From 20CM-2-55-15 sp964633285 (GTDB taxonomy: Bacteria; Acidobacteriota; Terriglobia; 20CM-2-55-15), in contig CAZWGA010000030.1 in the NCBI GenBank assembly GCA_964633285.1, positions 1 through 64,000 on the forward strand: 64,000 nt of DNA, written 5' to 3'. The number at the start of each line of letters is the position of its first letter. The stretch's first letter is position 1. Below are positions 60,579 through 64,000 of the stretch, in pieces. The position numbers were made by a program, and so were the translations under genes. Below the pieces are notes generated by a model. The model saw only the letters and a program-made list of their open reading frames with translations. It was not told the DNA's origin and did no database searches.

Positions 60579-60848
60579 ATGCACGAGATTCCGATCGAAG
60601 ACTCCATCGACCTCCATACATTTCAACCGCGGGAAGTGAAAATCGTGGTGGAAGAGTACCTGTATCAGGCCGTGCAGCGTGGGTTTCGCGAGGTCCGGAT
60701 CATCCACGGCCGCGGCGCCGGCGTGCAGCGTGAGATTGTCCGATCGATCGTCAGCGAACACCCGGATGTGGTTTCATTCCGCGATGCCCCGGACAGAGGC
60801 TCAACGTACGTCGTGCTGAAGAGCTCAAATCCTGCCCGACTCCCGTAG
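60579..60848 (+). CDS. stand-alone Smr domain protein
   Basis: An 89-residue Smr domain, as found at the end of MutS2. The signature SIDLHTFQPREVKIVVEEYL near the start and VRIIHGRGAGVQREIVRSIV in the centre are both present; the GRGAGVQR loop is the usual catalytic or nucleic-acid-binding part (HGxGxG type). Stand-alone Smr proteins can be RNA or DNA endonucleases. Its 3' end overlaps the convergent Nudix fusion gene by 24 bases. Confidence 0.88.
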   Translation: MHEIPIEDSIDLHTFQPREVKIVVEEYLYQAVQRGFREVRIIHGRGAGVQREIVRSIVSEHPDVVSFRDAPDRGSTYVVLKSSNPARLP

Positions 60849-62102
60849 CTTTTCCAGATGCGCAATCACGCTTCGCTCGGCAAGGGCGTGCATCTCGGGC
60901 GAAACATCGGTGTAAACTGCCTGAACGATTGCGACGGGCTCCCGATGTCCTCGCTGCCAGGCGTCCAATATCTTCCCTTCCCGCTCCGTCCGATGATCCA
61001 GATATTCCTGAATCTTTGCCTTCGCGTTCGCCATTACCGGTCCGTGCGCCGGGAAGAGCGCCGAAACATTCAGCGCCTGCATCCTTCTTAATGAATCGAA
61101 ATACGTCGCCATGTGCCCTTCCGGAGGATCGATGACAACCGTTCCGAAGCCCGCCATCAGATCTCCCGTCACAAGCGATCCATTCTTCTCCTCAAAAATG
61201 CACACATGGCCACGCGCGTGGCCCGGCGTGTGAATCACGTGGAGGCTCCAGCCCGGATTACCCGCAAGCTCGAGCCGTTCATTCTCCGTAAACGTACGAT
61301 CGACTTCGACGATTCCTTCCAGGTCCTTCTTCGTAATGGGATGAGCCGCGATCTTCACTCCGCGCCGCTTGCTGAGATGATTGGCGCCCCCAACGTGATC
61401 GCGATGCAGATGCGTAAGCCAGATCTCTCGTATCCTGCGATCTTCGAGGATGTGATCGAGCCTTGCCTGCTCCTCTTCATATGGAGAGGCCGGATCGATC
61501 ACAACGACTTCGTCCCCTCCAATCACATAACAGTTCGTGTGAGTCGCCGGAGGAAGAGTCGGCGTGCGAACGGGAATGAGAGTAATCCCGGCTCTCATCT
61601 CGATGGCTTCGGACGGCTGGCCGTTCGCGTTGGGACTGGCCGTCATCCTTTCCTGAATGCGATCGAGACCTTTCGACAGGCATCGCAGCGCGTGAAGGAC
61701 CGGCGGCGCCGCAAGGATGGAGCCTTTCATCCATTCCGAGACCGCATCCGGCGGACGAATCCATTCACCCCGATCGTGCTCGGTTGTCGCCACGCCGGCT
61801 TCCTGCCCCTCGGGACACCGGGCGAGAAAAAACAACGTATCGAAACGGCGTGGAGCGAATGCCGGCGTCACCCACCGGCCAACCTCTATTAATGCACCCG
61901 GTTCGACGTGCGCACCTGTCTCCTCGAACAGTTCCCTCGCGGCACATACTCGGGGATCTTCCCCCGGATCCAGTTGTCCACCGGGAAAAGCATGAAAGCC
62001 TCCCTGAAACGCCATCTGCGGCGCGCGCCGCATCCAGAACACTTCAAGCTCGGGCCGTTCTCTGACGAGGATGACCGCCGCGGAGGACTTCGGAGTCGCC
62101 AT
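60825..62102 (-). CDS. Nudix hydrolase fused to metallo-beta-lactamase-fold domain
   Basis: A 425-residue two-domain protein. Residues 5-140 are a Nudix domain with the full box GGQLDPGEDPRVCAARELFE, ending ETG. Residues 170-420 are an MBL-fold hydrolase like LACTB2 with LTHLHRDHVGGANHLS (HxHxDH), HTPGHARGHVCIF, TGDLMAGFGTV and FPAHGPVMANAK. The Nudix part resembles the NUDT19 / CoA-pyrophosphatase type. The fusion suggests sequential cleavage of one metabolite (for instance an acyl-CoA or nucleotide conjugate) or an RNA-related role; the substrate is unknown. It is convergent with Smr. Confidence 0.9.
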   Translation of the reverse strand: MATPKSSAAVILVRERPELEVFWMRRAPQMAFQGGFHAFPGGQLDPGEDPRVCAARELFEETGAHVEPGALIEVGRWVTPAFAPRRFDTLFFLARCPEGQEAGVATTEHDRGEWIRPPDAVSEWMKGSILAAPPVLHALRCLSKGLDRIQERMTASPNANGQPSEAIEMRAGITLIPVRTPTLPPATHTNCYVIGGDEVVVIDPASPYEEEQARLDHILEDRRIREIWLTHLHRDHVGGANHLSKRRGVKIAAHPITKKDLEGIVEVDRTFTENERLELAGNPGWSLHVIHTPGHARGHVCIFEEKNGSLVTGDLMAGFGTVVIDPPEGHMATYFDSLRRMQALNVSALFPAHGPVMANAKAKIQEYLDHRTEREGKILDAWQRGHREPVAIVQAVYTDVSPEMHALAERSVIAHLEKLRESGRI

Positions 62103-62186
62103 GCGTCGATTTTACTTCTTGTGCCTTTGTGACTTTGTGTCTTTTGCCTTTGTGATTTACCATTCACGGCCAAAGGAGACTCCCAG
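62103..62186. other. intergenic tract of CTTTGTG-type short repeats
   Basis: The 84-base gap before the last gene contains CTTGTGCCTTTGTGACTTTG, then TGTCTTTTGCCTTTGTG, a string of imperfect seven-base repeats. The complement, GAAGGCACAA, also occurs before enolase (about 25.22 kb) and before the copy-3 hairpin (about 42.92 kb). Its origin and role are unknown; AAAGGAG just after it serves as ribosome-binding site for the next gene. Confidence 0.4.
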
Positions 62187-64000
62187 ATGTCATTGAAACG
62201 CGTCCTCGTTGTTTTCCTTTTCGCTTTGCCACTGCACGCTGAAGTCGTTCGCATCGACGTGACGTCGCGGGAGGATGTCCGCTCCGGCAAGTTATTCGGC
62301 GCTGCCGGCAGCTTTGAATCTCTTTCCGGCAAAATTTATTTTGCTGTCGATCCTCGAAACAGCGCGAATCAGATCATTGCGGATATCGACAAGGCGCCGA
62401 AGAACTCCGCAGGCAAAGTCGAGTTCTCCTCTGACTTTTACATGCTCAAACCCAAGGATATGGCACACAGCAACGGAACTGTTCTGTATGAAGTTTCTAA
62501 CCGCGGCAGCAAAGGCATGCTGGGATTCTTTAACTTCGGTTCGGCTGCCCTGAAACCACAAAGCAGCGCCGACTTCGGTGATGGATTCCTTCTCGAACAA
62601 GGATTCACGCTGCTGTGGGTCGGCTGGCAATTTGATGCTCCCGGGCGGGACGGATCGCTTCGCGCCTACGTTCCAACAGCGCATGACGTCGCGGGCCGGA
62701 CGATTCAAGGTCTCGTGCGCAGTGATTTCGTGCCGACGGAAAGAACGACTGAAGTCTCTTTGCCCGATTCGACGTACTCGGTCTCTGCTCCAAGGGACCC
62801 GGCCAACGTTCTGACTGTACGAGATTCTGTCGAAGGCCCTCGCCGCGCCATTCCGCGCGATCAATGGGAATTCACGGCCAATGGAAAAATTCGAATTGGT
62901 TCCGGTTTCGAACCGAAAAAAATCTACGAATTGGTCTACAAGGCACAGGATCCGCCGATTGCCGGACTTGGTCCTGCCGGTGTGCGCGACGTGATTTCGA
63001 AACTGAAATACCGTTCGGCGGATGAACTGTCGATTCGTGAAGGATCAATCAAGCGCGCGATCGCGTTCGGCATATCTCAAAGCGGCAGGTTCCTCCGGAC
63101 ATATTTGTATTACGGCTTCAACGAAGATGAGTCCCACCGGAAAGTTTTTGATGGTGTCATGTCGCATGTGGCAGGCAGCGGACGCGGAAGCTTCAATAAT
63201 AGATTTGCATTGCCTGGCCGAACCACAGGGCCATTTGGCAGCGCGTTTTATCCGGTGGATGTTTTTCCGTTCACCGATATCGCTCAAAAGGATCCGGAGA
63301 CAGGCGCGAACGATGGCCTGCTGACTCACGCGACCAAACAGCAATTCATGCCGAAGATCATGTACACGAATTCATCGCATGAATACTGGGGCCGCGCCGC
63401 ATCCTTGTTTACAACCACGATCGATGGAAAAGAAGACGCGGCCATGATGGCGAATGTGCGCGCGTATTTGTATACCGGCGGATCGCACGGTGTTGCGGCA
63501 TTTCCGCCCCCTCGCGGCATCGGTCAGCAATTGAATGATCCGCTCGACTATCGATGGGCGGCGCGAAGACTGCTTGTCGGATTGAATCGATGGATTTCCG
63601 ATGGCGTCGAACCTCCACCGAACGCCTATCCACGCATCGATAATGCCACGCTGGTCGCACCCGAGAAGTTGAAGTTTCCAAAACTGCCCGGAGTCCAGGG
63701 ACCGGGGACACCTCACAAAGCCTATCGAACGGATTACGGTCCGGAGTTTGTAACGAAGGGCATCATCGCGAAGGAACCGCCGAAGATTACAACGTCCTAT
63801 CCGATGCTTGTTCCCCAGGCCGATGCCGATGGCAACGATGTGGCAGGAATTCGGATGCCGGAAATCGCCGTGCCTCTGGCGACATATCTGGGATGGAATC
63901 TTTTCAATGATCGCTCGGGACCCACAAACGAACTTGCCGCTTTGACAGGATCCTTCATTCCCTTCCCGCGTACGCGCGCCGAACGCGAGCGGACAAAGGA
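62187..64000 (+). CDS. secreted alpha/beta-hydrolase-domain protein (3' end outside window)
   Basis: The frame stays open from ATG at 62187, which has AAAGGAG upstream, to the window edge, giving 604 residues so far. A signal peptide (MSLKRVLVVFLFALPLHAE) is followed by a beta-rich N-terminal domain (GAAGSFESLSGKIYFAVDPR) and then an alpha/beta-hydrolase-like part with the nucleophile-type motif AFGISQSGRFLRTYLYYGFN and the later YTNSSHEYWGRAASL and YTGGSHGVAAFPPP segments. It fits the large alpha/beta hydrolase domain 10 group of exported enzymes. The substrate is unknown, with esterase activity most likely. Its short distance from the Nudix gene start puts its promoter in the repeat tract. 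Confidence 0.82.
   Translation, partial: MSLKRVLVVFLFALPLHAEVVRIDVTSREDVRSGKLFGAAGSFESLSGKIYFAVDPRNSANQIIADIDKAPKNSAGKVEFSSDFYMLKPKDMAHSNGTVLYEVSNRGSKGMLGFFNFGSAALKPQSSADFGDGFLLEQGFTLLWVGWQFDAPGRDGSLRAYVPTAHDVAGRTIQGLVRSDFVPTERTTEVSLPDSTYSVSAPRDPANVLTVRDSVEGPRRAIPRDQWEFTANGKIRIGSGFEPKKIYELVYKAQDPPIAGLGPAGVRDVISKLKYRSADELSIREGSIKRAIAFGISQSGRFLRTYLYYGFNEDESHRKVFDGVMSHVAGSGRGSFNNRFALPGRTTGPFGSAFYPVDVFPFTDIAQKDPETGANDGLLTHATKQQFMPKIMYTNSSHEYWGRAASLFTTTIDGKEDAAMMANVRAYLYTGGSHGVAAFPPPRGIGQQLNDPLDYRWAARRLLVGLNRWISDGVEPPPNAYPRIDNATLVAPEKLKFPKLPGVQGPGTPHKAYRTDYGPEFVTKGIIAKEPPKITTSYPMLVPQADADGNDVAGIRMPEIAVPLATYLGWNLFNDRSGPTNELAALTGSFIPFPRTRAERERTK

Overview
The window looks like a chromosomal segment of a Gram-negative, GC-rich bacterium, most probably a member of the Acidobacteriota. 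This is inferred from gene content: an orphan MacB-like (ADOP-type) permease, two small DUF6152-like secreted proteins, several secreted NHL or beta-propeller proteins, an HTH-Fis/sigma54 response regulator and a lipid A acyltransferase (hence an outer membrane). Almost every base is coding, many genes overlap by four bases (ATGA), and there is no rRNA, tRNA, CRISPR array, intact transposase or prophage. Both ends cut through genes (secA on the left, a large alpha/beta-hydrolase-like gene on the right).

Layout. 0-2.4 kb: secA end and guaB. 2.4-8.5 kb: a leftward three-gene operon for a secreted SpoIVB-type (S55) serine peptidase, a beta-propeller protein and an M1-peptidase-like protein whose zinc site is destroyed. 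8.6-11.3 kb: mobA, an outer-membrane barrel, an HD-GYP phosphodiesterase and a glycine-zipper lipoprotein. 11.7-14 kb: a two-component pair. 14-16.5 kb: a GT39 transferase and a lipid A acyltransferase. 16.5-21.8 kb: glycolate oxidase glcDEF overlapping htpX and a TPR gene. 22-26.5 kb: a J-domain gene overlapping a pilB/gspE ATPase, a secreted protein, a cyclase-family hydrolase and enolase.

26.5-31.9 kb is the most unusual part. A leftward run encodes an amino acid permease, a class II aldolase with a C-terminal amphipathic helix, one BMC-H shell protein and three BMC-P (EutN/CcmL) pentamer proteins. It continues through an ATGA overlap into ruvA, then ruvB and a small conserved gene. This is a compact PVM-like microcompartment locus in which Holliday-junction genes form the distal part of the same apparent operon.

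32-46 kb is accessory: a 1138-residue NHL protein, a cytochrome c'-like lipoprotein/NHL/hydrolase operon, a Uma2-type nuclease, a probable frameshifted gene, VOC-family proteins (one with a histone-like tail, one fused to GAF), a class III cyclase-like protein and a PIN-domain gene paired with an unknown gene. 46-53.4 kb is a leftward operon for TPR protein, YvcK, GlmU, GlmS and PcrA, which links UDP-GlcNAc supply to cell-envelope metabolism. 53.4-62.2 kb carries an atypical csrA, a PBP4-like carboxypeptidase, RNase Z, the ADOP permease, miaB, an Smr protein and a Nudix-metallo-beta-lactamase fusion.

Three long inverted repeats sharing GGGAATT-CAGGGAC-type arms lie at 10.5, 21.9 and 42.9 kb. 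One of them forms the 3' end of the J-domain gene. A shorter hairpin follows csrA.
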